Below are positions 44,814-52,704 of a stretch of 64,000 nt of DNA, in pieces. Below the pieces are notes generated by a model, which was given only the letters and a program-made list of their open reading frames with translations, did not search any database and was not told the origin of the DNA. The position numbers were made by a program, and so were the translations under genes. The stretch is from Paludibacteraceae bacterium (GTDB lineage: Bacteria; Bacteroidota; Bacteroidia; Bacteroidales; Paludibacteraceae), in assembly GCA_017450435.1 (NCBI GenBank), contig JAFSTO010000043.1:1-64000 (forward strand). Direction: 5' to 3'. The first letter of the stretch is position 1. Each line of letters begins with the position of its first letter.

Positions 44814-46757
44814 TTATTCAGGTTGAACCGGTGTTAACTTCAGCAGATAGTTTCTTTCGAATGTAACGTCAATCTTCGGATTGCTGCCTTCCACGGTGAA
44901 CTCACGTGGCAGGTCGGCGGTATATTCGGCAGCAGTGTATGTCTTCTGTGGGTCCAGACCGCGCAGTTCAATGGTTCCACTATAAGTAGGAGCAGGCACC
45001 TCCGCTTTATCCACGTGCTCCGGGTCCATCGCACCTAACGGAGCCACCGGGTCCACATAGAAGGCGTAATACAAAGCTCCGTTCTGGCGAATGACATGTG
45101 CCTCAGGGTAGTCGTAGCCCCATGTATAGAGATTGAGGTATTCGCCGCGGGAGAGGTTGTTTTCTTTGTATATACGCATCCATTTGCGGATAAGTTGCTC
45201 TTTCTCCTGTGTCAGCAGGAACGAGCCGTCCGGCGAATACGGGTTGTCCTTAGGGTAGGTAAATTTCGTACCTATTACGGCACCGGTACCTATCTGTGAA
45301 GCGAAGTCGTTGCCGCCGTCGGTCAGCTCTACATGGTCGCCGTAATAAGCCAAGTCGGGAGCCATAGCAGCGTATGCCTTACGTTTCATTCGTACCTGAC
45401 GAGACGACATCGGGTCAGACGCCACTGCCTGATTGATTTGCGGAATAAGCCAATAATTGACGGCACAACCACACGGGCAGACCTGTATTACCGCATCGGG
45501 TTTGTAAGCACGCGCTTCATCATAGACCTTGCCGAAATATGTGGGCATCTGCTCAGGTGCCTCCCATGCGCTGTTGAGTCCGCTTGCGGGGTTGTAGTCA
45601 GGTAGGCAACAATTGAGGTGCTGACCATCGATTTTCAATCCGTCGAAATCCCATGTCTGTAAGAACATCTTAAGCAGGTCATGTGTATAAGCGTCCACAG
45701 CAGGATTGACGGGAGACAGGTACCAGCTGTCCCACCATGTGATATACTCTCGTGCCCACTCGTCGGTGAGTAGAAGCATCTCCGGGTGTTCTTTAACCAA
45801 CTTAGTGTCCGGGTCGGCAGCGAGAGGTGCCCACCATAGTTTGGCTTTCATTCCGCGTTTGTGTATTTCGTCGGTCATGCGGCGCATATCTTTGTCACCG
45901 CCCGGAAAACGGCTGTTGGTGTTCCAATCGCCTTCGGCAATCTGGTAACCATCGTCCACGTCCACCCATCGGAACCCGAGTTCTGCCACTTTGTCTAAAG
46001 TGCCCACCACCTCGTCGATGGTGAACAAACGCTGGTATCCCCAGGCGCACCACACGGGCTCAAATGCTTCCGGCTCTGACGGCTTCATCTGAATACCCTC
46101 GTATTCTTGCATGTAGCGGGAGAATGTGCGAAGGGCGTTGTAATAATCACCTTGATGTGTGTAGCGGAATGATTTGAAGCAAAAGAGTGTATCACCTTTC
46201 TCCAACACCACCGGCTCAGGAAGGTCGTAGTGCAGACATGCCGTCACTTTGTTATCGTAGCGTTTCCACTCAACGGGCATTGAAATCATGCGCAGCACCG
46301 GTTCGAACAAACCGATAGCCACACCTTCGTCACGCTGCCAGAGGTCAAGCACAGGAATACCTCCGCCGTAGTCGGAGTTGTTCATGCCAAGGTAGTTTTG
46401 CTTGCTGAAGCCCTGCTTAATCGGTAAAACCCAATCCATGCGTGCACTTGTGCTGCTGGGTTGCAGCGACCACACCACGCTATCACTTGGCTCAAGCACT
46501 GTATGACACAACTCGTATGCGCGAACGGTAACAGGTTGGCCATGGTTGACGTAGTAGGTTTCGATGACCTCTAAACCTTCATAACCGGCTACCGCTTGCA
46601 CAGTGCTGTGTCTCTCAATATTAAAACCGTCATGCTTATAAGGGAAGGACTGACACGTCACTTCGTCGCATATAAGGCGGTCGGTAGAAACGGGTTGAGA
46701 GCAAGCTGCCAAGAGAAGCAGTAGAGAAGAGGATAATATCGGCAAATAGTGTTTCAT
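44814..46757 (-). CDS. GH36-like alpha-galactosidase lipoprotein
   Basis: This 647-residue lipoprotein (lipobox LAAC, Cys19) has a beta-sandwich N-terminal domain and a TIM barrel of the GH27/GH36 clan. Barrel motifs include FRWVDVDDGYQIAEGDWNTN, GMKAKLWWAPLAADP, the nucleophile segment WDFDGLKIDGQHLN and a probable acid/base segment QAVASDPMSSRQV. Family members mostly cleave alpha-1,6-galactose. An upstream ATG at 46859 adds a basic 34-residue stretch without signal character, so the ATG at 46757 is preferred. It is the first gene of the run that leads into SusC and SusD. Confidence 0.83.
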   Translation of the reverse strand: MKHYLPILSSSLLLLLAACSQPVSTDRLICDEVTCQSFPYKHDGFNIERHSTVQAVAGYEGLEVIETYYVNHGQPVTVRAYELCHTVLEPSDSVVWSLQPSSTSARMDWVLPIKQGFSKQNYLGMNNSDYGGGIPVLDLWQRDEGVAIGLFEPVLRMISMPVEWKRYDNKVTACLHYDLPEPVVLEKGDTLFCFKSFRYTHQGDYYNALRTFSRYMQEYEGIQMKPSEPEAFEPVWCAWGYQRLFTIDEVVGTLDKVAELGFRWVDVDDGYQIAEGDWNTNSRFPGGDKDMRRMTDEIHKRGMKAKLWWAPLAADPDTKLVKEHPEMLLLTDEWAREYITWWDSWYLSPVNPAVDAYTHDLLKMFLQTWDFDGLKIDGQHLNCCLPDYNPASGLNSAWEAPEQMPTYFGKVYDEARAYKPDAVIQVCPCGCAVNYWLIPQINQAVASDPMSSRQVRMKRKAYAAMAPDLAYYGDHVELTDGGNDFASQIGTGAVIGTKFTYPKDNPYSPDGSFLLTQEKEQLIRKWMRIYKENNLSRGEYLNLYTWGYDYPEAHVIRQNGALYYAFYVDPVAPLGAMDPEHVDKAEVPAPTYSGTIELRGLDPQKTYTAAEYTADLPREFTVEGSNPKIDVTFERNYLLKLTPVQPE

Positions 46758-47058
46758 CGCTGCTGTGTTTTTTATGGTTTTGTTTTGGGCTGGGCGGTAT
46801 CGGAAAAAGGTACGATTTTGCGCTACCGCTTTTTTGTGCGTATAATTTTTCTGTTTCAATAGTGTTCAAACGGCGTTTAAAGGGTGTTTAAGGGGGCTTT
46901 GTAGAAGACTTAGAGGACTTAGAAATTGAAATCGTACGATTTTGCGCTACCGAGTGATTTTTTTGGGGGGGCGGTGGGTGGTGTGGTGCCGAATGGCATT
47001 CGGCGTAATTCGAAGAATATTTTTTTTGGGGGGGGACGACGGGAGTCGTTCCCTACTA
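46758..47058. other. Long intergenic region upstream of the GH36-like gene
   Basis: About 300 bp hold no gene. A 19-bp direct repeat (GTACGATTTTGCGCTACCG) lies at 46810-46828 and 46934-46952, 124 bp apart. A micro-repeat of TTAGAGGACTTAGA type lies at 46906-46930. G-tracts of seven to eight residues occur near 46966-46972 and 47027-47035, and a GCCGAATGGCATTCGGC inverted repeat near 46990-47006. The repeats could serve as operators for the locus. Confidence 0.55.
46810..46952. repeat. 19-bp direct repeat pair upstream of the GH36-like gene
   Basis: GTACGATTTTGCGCTACCG occurs identically at 46810-46828 and 46934-46952 in the upstream region of the sugar-utilisation locus. Placement suggests a regulator-binding site pair. 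Confidence 0.65.
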
Positions 47059-48168
47059 TTATTTATATTCGGTGAGGATACGTTCTGCGTTGTCGTGGTA
47101 AATCTTTTTCAGTACCTCGTCAGGCAGATTGAAAGCAGAGAGTGCCCAATGATAATTGAAATCATGAATATAGAAATGCTCGTCGTTGGTTTCCAGCACT
47201 CGGAATATGTTCCGATACATATCCGCAGTCATACCATTGTCCGTTCCGAAGAGAACGCGGTCTTGATACTTTATAAGGAAGTCGCGTGTGGCGCGTGGGG
47301 TATGAGCGGACTCGGCTACACGGGCGGCAATGTCAACATACATATTAGGATATTTGTCGAGCATAGCGCCAAGACGTGGCAGGTCGTCGTTCATATTAAG
47401 GTAGTGGCATGCGATGAATATAGTGCTTGGGTTCTCGCGAACAGCATTCTCGAAGGTGTTAACCAATCCATAGTATCCCATGCAGTTGGTGGTATCAACA
47501 TGCCAAACGGCACCGTTAGGCAGTCCGTCGTTGGTTTCATCAATCGGCAGGTACATCCATATAGGTTCGCCGATATGGATACTGATAGGCATCTTCAGCT
47601 CCGCACATTTCTCTATCAGCGGTTTGATGCGCGGGTCATCAATATGTATGTCGCGGCCTTCCACCGGACGTGCATAGAGGTCTCCCTCGCCTTTGTCTCC
47701 CAGCTCGCCGATTCCTACAGCCCCCATAGCGTGGTAACGCTCAAGGGTCGCAAGCGATGCAGCAAGACCTTCGGGAGTGTCGATATCTGTATAGTCGAAG
47801 CAGCACCAAAGGCGGAAACGGTCTTTGTATGGAGCGTAAGCCTCAACGACTTCCTCAAACGGACGACCTATCCAAGAGCAATGCATCACAGCGGTGTGTT
47901 CTACACCTACGGCATCCATCACCTTCACCCAGTCGGCTATATCCTGAGCATTGGCGGCGTAGTCGTGCGAGTGCATATCGATGATTGGGAACTTGGCCTT
48001 TTCTACGTATGTCTTCGGGATATTATTCACCACCTGAGGGCGGAAATCTGTAACACGGATGGTGCTGACAGCATCAGTGGCATCAGTAGTTTCGTTTTCA
48101 ACACTTGACTTGCTTGTGCAAGACACGATAACAAACAATAGGAATGGAATAAATAGTGACTTTTTCAT
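47059..48168 (-). CDS. Amidohydrolase-family (type 2) lipoprotein
   Basis: This 369-residue lipoprotein (lipobox VSC, Cys17) has a metal-dependent amidohydrolase fold. The first metal motif is PIIDMHSHDYA (about 67-77). ISIHIGEP, IFIACHYLNM and FGTDNGMTADMYR give the later histidines and the aspartate (FGTD). Relatives include TIM-barrel hydrolases and decarboxylases acting on cyclic compounds. Being secreted makes a lactonase, or a hydrolase of a sugar-derived substrate, likelier than a nucleobase enzyme. A GTG three codons upstream (48177) is also possible. It has its own promoter divergent from the DeoR-type regulator. Confidence 0.82.
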   Translation of the reverse strand: MKKSLFIPFLLFVIVSCTSKSSVENETTDATDAVSTIRVTDFRPQVVNNIPKTYVEKAKFPIIDMHSHDYAANAQDIADWVKVMDAVGVEHTAVMHCSWIGRPFEEVVEAYAPYKDRFRLWCCFDYTDIDTPEGLAASLATLERYHAMGAVGIGELGDKGEGDLYARPVEGRDIHIDDPRIKPLIEKCAELKMPISIHIGEPIWMYLPIDETNDGLPNGAVWHVDTTNCMGYYGLVNTFENAVRENPSTIFIACHYLNMNDDLPRLGAMLDKYPNMYVDIAARVAESAHTPRATRDFLIKYQDRVLFGTDNGMTADMYRNIFRVLETNDEHFYIHDFNYHWALSAFNLPDEVLKKIYHDNAERILTEYK

Positions 48169-48190
48169 GGTATTCACATTTTTACGTGTG

Positions 48191-48222
48191 CAAAATTACA
48201 ATATTTTCAATGTATTAACAAG
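48191..48222 (-). promoter_or_regulatory. Promoter of the amidohydrolase gene
   Basis: On the minus strand CTTG (48219-48222), 20 bp, then TAATTTTG (48191-48198) match the Bacteroidota promoter. It lies 23 bp before the ATG at 48168. Confidence 0.7.
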
Positions 48223-48355
48223 AAACGCAATATGCTTTATAGCATGTTTTGAAACATTTGCATGTAATATATAGATAATAAGTGCGTTATAATTTGCAAA
48301 ATCGTCTTTTTCGGCATTTCGTAATGTTTCGAAATGACGATTTGAAACGTTTTTC

Positions 48356-48386
48356 TTTCGTAATTTGAAAAAAAGTTGTAACTTTG
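48356..48386 (+). promoter_or_regulatory. Promoter of the DeoR-type regulator gene
   Basis: TTTC (48356-48359), 19 bp, then TAACTTTG (48379-48386) match the consensus with one change in the -33 box. The ATG at 48433 is 47 bp downstream. This faces away from the amidohydrolase promoter, so one operator could serve both. Confidence 0.65.
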
Positions 48387-48432
48387 CAGTGTTCTACTAT
48401 GTGTAAATTTGTCAGATAAACCATATTTAGTC

Positions 48433-49209
48433 ATGAACACATCGTCAGCCAAGGAGCGCCGTGCGCTTATCCTAAAAAAAATAGAGACTGAGCACGAGGT
48501 TATCGTCACCGATCTCAGTCGTGAAACAGGCATTTCGGAAGTAACAATCCGTAAAGATCTGACAATCCTTCAGCGTCGCAATCTTCTTGTCCGTACTCGT
48601 GGCGGCGCAATGCGCCGGCCGGTGGAGAACATTTCTGAGGACACTGCAATCAGCAAAAAGAGTATGTTCAACTTCAAGGAGAAAGAGCGGATAGGTGAAG
48701 AAGCTGCCAAGATGATACAGGACGGCGACCATATCATGCTCGACTCCGGCACCACAACGCTTGAGGTGGCGCGACATTTGGATAATTTCAACAACCTGCA
48801 TATATTGACAAACGCCATGAATATAGCCACCGAGCTGATGCGTTACAAGCGCTTCGAGGTGATGCTTCTCGGCGGCACGGTGCGTGTCAACTCACATTCG
48901 ATGGTGGGACCGATGGCACTGGCGAACCTGAAGAACTTCAGCGGCTATAAGTTGTTTCTCGGTGTGGACTCATTTTCGCTAAATGATGGTGTATCAACCC
49001 CCAGTTTGGAAGAGGCGTTGCTTAATCAGATGATGATACAGCAGGCGGAGACGGTGATAGCGGTGTTCGACTCATCGAAGTTCAACAAACGCAGTTATTC
49101 ACATGTGGCAGATGTCTCGCAATTGGATTGTATAATTACCGACAAGGCTATTCCGGTGGGAATGACCGGCAAACTCAGGCAAGCGGGAATTGAGGTAAGA
49201 GTAGTGTGA
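48433..49209 (+). CDS. DeoR/GlpR-family transcriptional regulator
   Basis: This 258-residue regulator has a DeoR N-terminal winged helix (ERRALILKKIETEHEVIVTD, then LSRETGISEVTIRKDLTIL, ending RTRGGAM). The C-terminal ribose-5-phosphate-isomerase-like sensor domain shows GDHIMLDSGTTTLEVARHL, VMLLGGTVRVNSHSMVGPMA and AVFDSSKF. Such regulators bind phosphorylated sugars and usually repress sugar-utilisation genes. A TTG at 48409 adds eight residues and overlaps the likely leader, so the ATG at 48433 is chosen. It is divergent from the amidohydrolase and close to the SusC/D locus, with a PfkB kinase in the same region, which fits phospho-sugar sensing. Confidence 0.9.
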   Translation: MNTSSAKERRALILKKIETEHEVIVTDLSRETGISEVTIRKDLTILQRRNLLVRTRGGAMRRPVENISEDTAISKKSMFNFKEKERIGEEAAKMIQDGDHIMLDSGTTTLEVARHLDNFNNLHILTNAMNIATELMRYKRFEVMLLGGTVRVNSHSMVGPMALANLKNFSGYKLFLGVDSFSLNDGVSTPSLEEALLNQMMIQQAETVIAVFDSSKFNKRSYSHVADVSQLDCIITDKAIPVGMTGKLRQAGIEVRVV

Positions 49210-49260
49210 ATGAATGTGCGGGCAGAGCCCTAATGTGGAATGTTGAAAATGCGAAACAAA

Positions 49261-49290
49261 AAGGCTTCGGACAACCCCGAAGCCTTTTTG
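49261..49290. terminator. Bidirectional terminator between convergent genes
   Basis: AAGGCTTCGG / CCGAAGCCTT form a 10-bp stem around a short loop, with A residues before and T residues after. It would stop transcription from both the regulator gene and the convergent secreted-protein gene. Confidence 0.9.
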
Positions 49291-49297
49291 TTTTATC

Positions 49298-49332
49298 TGA
49301 ACTTTGTACATTGTACATTGTTCCTTTGTACA
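49298..49332. repeat. TTTGTACATTG micro-repeat
   Basis: AACTTTGTACATTGTACATTG then TTCCTTTGTACATTGC repeats the same word family that is inserted in the NRPS and phosphatase genes, here in an intergenic gap just before a stop codon. Confidence 0.65.
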
Positions 49333-49339
49333 TTGCTTG

Positions 49340-52300
49340 TTACTTCACTCTTACGCCGGTAATGGTGTAAACAGCGCCGTCGCGACGGATGTAAACCTGA
49401 CCGTTCATGAAGAACTTCTCAGCCTTCGGAGCCTCATTGAGGTTGTCGAAGCCTGTTGCGGGTCCTTCATCTGCATGAACTTTAACGGCAGTGAAGTAAA
49501 CGGACTGACTAACGCGTGTGATGTAGAACTCGGTAGCACCTACTCCGATTGCATTTATATGGATGTCAAGTGTCTCTATTGCTTTGGCTACAGTGGTAGC
49601 AGCTGAGCCGACAACCTGTGAACCGGCGCGGTCAAGGGATACTTGGAATGCTTGACCATCCTTTGGATTGCTGCTTGCAAAGCCGGTAATGCTAATCACG
49701 TCGCCGGCAGCCAAAGGACGATTGAGTTTGCAGAGAACATATTTCGAGTTTGTCTCACTCGGATTGCCATCAAGCTTATAGCCGAAGAGCTCTGTTCCGC
49801 TCATAATCTCAAACTTGTCTGCACCGAAGATGATTGTACCGCCGGTAGCCGCCGTCTCTGTATTCTTTGCGATGGTCTCGGTTACGGTATAAGCGAAGTA
49901 GGTGTCGTCAATCGGCGTTCCAAGAGTGATTGTGCTTGTTGTTGGCGCAGGAGTTACACATGAGTTGTTGGGCTTGACAGTTGCGTATGCATAGAACATC
50001 TCTTTAGATGCGGAAAGTACATATAAGTTCTCTGCGTAGTCAAATGCGAGACCATCAATGTTATTACCGAAGATATTTTCGGTCCTATATGCCTCGGTAA
50101 GTGTGGGGACACCAGTCTCTTCATCGTATGCAATGTTATATACAACAACGCGGCTCTTGGTAGGAATAGCAAGTAATGTCTTGCTTTCGTTGATAGCAAT
50201 AACACCACGATATGTTGTTACATCGCTTGACTGCGGGAGAACATCGGTGTTTGTACCGCTTTGTATAACGTAGTCGCGTACACCTGCTGCAGTAAGGTGA
50301 TATACTGCTGCCCAAGTATCATATCCCCATCGGTGTTGACAGCCCCAGAAACCGCCCCGACCGTCAGATACAAACTGGTTGTCAGAAATACCGAGATCGT
50401 TGTCTCCACTAACAGTAACGAATGTGTCCGGTTGTTGAGCATAGTTAGTAGCGTTGCCTATGGCGTATTTATTGATACTACCAGTAGTTGCGGATGCAAC
50501 AAAGTTATCTGCAGTGTAGAGCACTTTCTCTGCGCCCTGACCTTCTACGGCCATAGATGAGATGGTAGTGTAAGTCGTTCCTTTCTGAGCAAGGTCCAGT
50601 ACAGGAACAAAATCGGCAGATGGGTTAGCAGGATCCATTCTGTAAACACCACCCCTGGTAGCATCCATACTATTGATATATACATATCCGTCTTTGTCAA
50701 CTACAATGCGTTTGAAAGCTGTACGATCACTTGCCGTCATGTCTGTAAGTCCTCCGAGATAACCTGTTGTACCTTGCGAGGTAACGTCGTTTAGAAGTGC
50801 GTCATAAATGAATACACCACGTGTCATTGCTTTTGTGCGTGCAGTTGCACCATCGTTTGCACCATCTCTGGATTCTGATACATATATACGTCCGAAGTAA
50901 GGATTCTCGGGGTTGTTGTCAATAGCCAAGCCCTGAGGCAGATAATAGTTGTATATACCATCAGTGTAATTGGTTATGACATTAGCCAATGTTGTGGTCG
51001 CATTAGATGTTGCTTTTACTGCCCAGTGGTATGTACCATCAGCCACGTCGGAGAGGTCAATTTCAAAGCTGTTTGCGCCCTTGTTATAAGCGGAGTACGG
51101 AGCAGGGTAGGTTTTAATAACAACGCCATCGACATCAAGCAGCTGAACTTCAACAGCCGTTGCTACTGCATTGAGCACATAACTTACGGTTGCTTTGTCA
51201 TCTTCAACAGCGGATACTTGCAGACCGGAGGCGAAGATGTTAAGCTGTGTATCCGGAACTGCGGGACGCGGGTCAACCGGAGTCTCGGGTTTCTCGTTCT
51301 CGGCACCTACAGTATAGGCGATATCAACACGCTTGGCGGCCCCTGCATACGGGAAATAGAAGAACGCACCTTCAAGAGCTGTACCATCCTCGTAGGTGTC
51401 AGTAGTAGTATAGGTAAACTTCAGTCCATCGGCAACCATATCTTGGAAACCGGCGCCGAGGTTGATTTGTGCAACCAGACCGGTAACGGCATTGGTGAAC
51501 TCAGCCTCGAAGGTGAGAGTCTTGTCTGCGTTACGTGTGATGTTGTACTCTATACCTGCCCACTGCACAGGATTGATAACTGTACCTTCTGTCAGGAAAG
51601 AGGTGGCACCATAGAATGTGGCGGGTTCAAGAGCAGGTTGCGGAGCTGCAAATATAATGCTGTTGAGCACTGCTTCTGACCATTGTGTTGCATTGGTGAG
51701 TTTTACAACATAATTGCCTGCTGCCGGTATAGTAATACTGCCAAGTTCTTTAATACCGGTATCCCAAGCCTGAGCTTCACCTACTGAACCGATTTCTGAT
51801 GTGCCATCGGCAGAGAGTAGTGCTACTCCATAAGTATGACCATTAGAAGCGGTGAAGTCAATAGTAACATTGTAGGCACCGGCTTCTGCAAAACTTACAT
51901 TCCATGTAGCGTATTCATTAGGAGCTGTGCCAGGTGTAAAAGCAATTGCATTGTTAGCTACAGAGGCTCCGGAAGACAATAATGCATATGCCGGTTGAAG
52001 TGTACCCGGCAACGTAACAGAAACGCCTTGATAGTCTGCCGTGAAGATGACATCTTTGAGTTTCATCGCCGACCATGCGGTAGCAGCGCGTACGCGTACC
52101 TTGTAGTTTCCGGCATCCAAGTCACTCAGATCCATGGCACCGATAGCGAATTGTCCCTTCTGCTCGGACGAACCCTTGTAACGAATAGCCTTAACCACAT
52201 CATTAGATTGATTGAGAAGATCAAGCTGTACGCGCCAACTGTTGGTGTTATACACATCCACAGCGACATTGTACTTAATCGGTTCAATTGTTACTTCCCA

Positions 52301-52516
52301 TTCTGCATAGAGAAGAGTGTCGTTGGAGCTGTCATGTGCACCCATGTCGAAGTACGTTCCGGCATAGTCTTGCCCTGCTTCAATAACAAAGTCCGGCATC
52401 TCCTCGGAACGATAACTTACGTTAGAAACATCCAACGTAGCAGGTAGGACGACAGTGGCTGCCACCATACCGGCTGCAAACAGCGTCGCAGCGCAAAAAG
52501 ATAGAATCTTTTTCAT
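49340..52516 (-). CDS. Large secreted protein with carbohydrate-binding-like and propeller domains
   Basis: This 1058-residue protein has a signal peptide (MKKILSFCAATLFAAGMVAA). Two CBM6/35-like jelly-roll modules follow (about 25-155 and 165-300; motifs FDMGAHDSSNDTLLYAEWEV, NEYATWNVSFAEAGAYNVTI). A third beta domain (about 310-410) and an Ig-like module (about 425-520) precede an NHL/SMP-30-like propeller (about 525-890), with YVLSASKEMFYAYA and DLGISDNQFVSDGRGGFWGC as blades. A beta domain ends in the short tail KFFMNGQVYIRRDGAVYTIT, then GVRVK. Function is unknown. A glycan-binding secreted sensor or lyase-like protein is plausible. A strong promoter lies upstream. Confidence 0.75.
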   Translation of the reverse strand: MKKILSFCAATLFAAGMVAATVVLPATLDVSNVSYRSEEMPDFVIEAGQDYAGTYFDMGAHDSSNDTLLYAEWEVTIEPIKYNVAVDVYNTNSWRVQLDLLNQSNDVVKAIRYKGSSEQKGQFAIGAMDLSDLDAGNYKVRVRAATAWSAMKLKDVIFTADYQGVSVTLPGTLQPAYALLSSGASVANNAIAFTPGTAPNEYATWNVSFAEAGAYNVTIDFTASNGHTYGVALLSADGTSEIGSVGEAQAWDTGIKELGSITIPAAGNYVVKLTNATQWSEAVLNSIIFAAPQPALEPATFYGATSFLTEGTVINPVQWAGIEYNITRNADKTLTFEAEFTNAVTGLVAQINLGAGFQDMVADGLKFTYTTTDTYEDGTALEGAFFYFPYAGAAKRVDIAYTVGAENEKPETPVDPRPAVPDTQLNIFASGLQVSAVEDDKATVSYVLNAVATAVEVQLLDVDGVVIKTYPAPYSAYNKGANSFEIDLSDVADGTYHWAVKATSNATTTLANVITNYTDGIYNYYLPQGLAIDNNPENPYFGRIYVSESRDGANDGATARTKAMTRGVFIYDALLNDVTSQGTTGYLGGLTDMTASDRTAFKRIVVDKDGYVYINSMDATRGGVYRMDPANPSADFVPVLDLAQKGTTYTTISSMAVEGQGAEKVLYTADNFVASATTGSINKYAIGNATNYAQQPDTFVTVSGDNDLGISDNQFVSDGRGGFWGCQHRWGYDTWAAVYHLTAAGVRDYVIQSGTNTDVLPQSSDVTTYRGVIAINESKTLLAIPTKSRVVVYNIAYDEETGVPTLTEAYRTENIFGNNIDGLAFDYAENLYVLSASKEMFYAYATVKPNNSCVTPAPTTSTITLGTPIDDTYFAYTVTETIAKNTETAATGGTIIFGADKFEIMSGTELFGYKLDGNPSETNSKYVLCKLNRPLAAGDVISITGFASSNPKDGQAFQVSLDRAGSQVVGSAATTVAKAIETLDIHINAIGVGATEFYITRVSQSVYFTAVKVHADEGPATGFDNLNEAPKAEKFFMNGQVYIRRDGAVYTITGVRVK

Positions 52517-52569
52517 AGTGTTTTAAATTTTGGTTAATATTGTAGTTAGCATGTTTTCGTAAACGTTTG

Positions 52570-52600
52570 CAAATATAACATTTTATTTTCGTGCAACAAA
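52570..52600 (-). promoter_or_regulatory. Promoter of the large secreted-protein gene
   Basis: On the minus strand TTTG (52597-52600), 19 bp, then TATATTTG (52570-52577) match the Bacteroidota consensus exactly. It lies 54 bp before the ATG at 52516. Confidence 0.75.
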
Positions 52601-52654
52601 ACGAAAAAGCATATTTCTGCAAAAAAATGTTACTTTTTTGTTGGTGAAAAGTGT

Positions 52655-52696
52655 CGCCGAAGCACTCCGTGCTCTTAACCACAAGAGGCTTCGGCG
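52655..52696 (-). terminator. Hairpin behind the beta-helix gene
   Basis: CGCCGAAGC and GCTTCGGCG form a 9-bp stem with a 24-nt loop holding a smaller hairpin. No clean T-run follows on the minus strand, so termination efficiency is uncertain. Confidence 0.5.
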
Positions 52697-52704
52697 CGTT
52701 CATG

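Noticed and set aside
46942-48108. Plus-strand open frame of 388 codons
   Set aside because: It is antisense to the amidohydrolase gene, which has a lipobox and metal-binding motifs.
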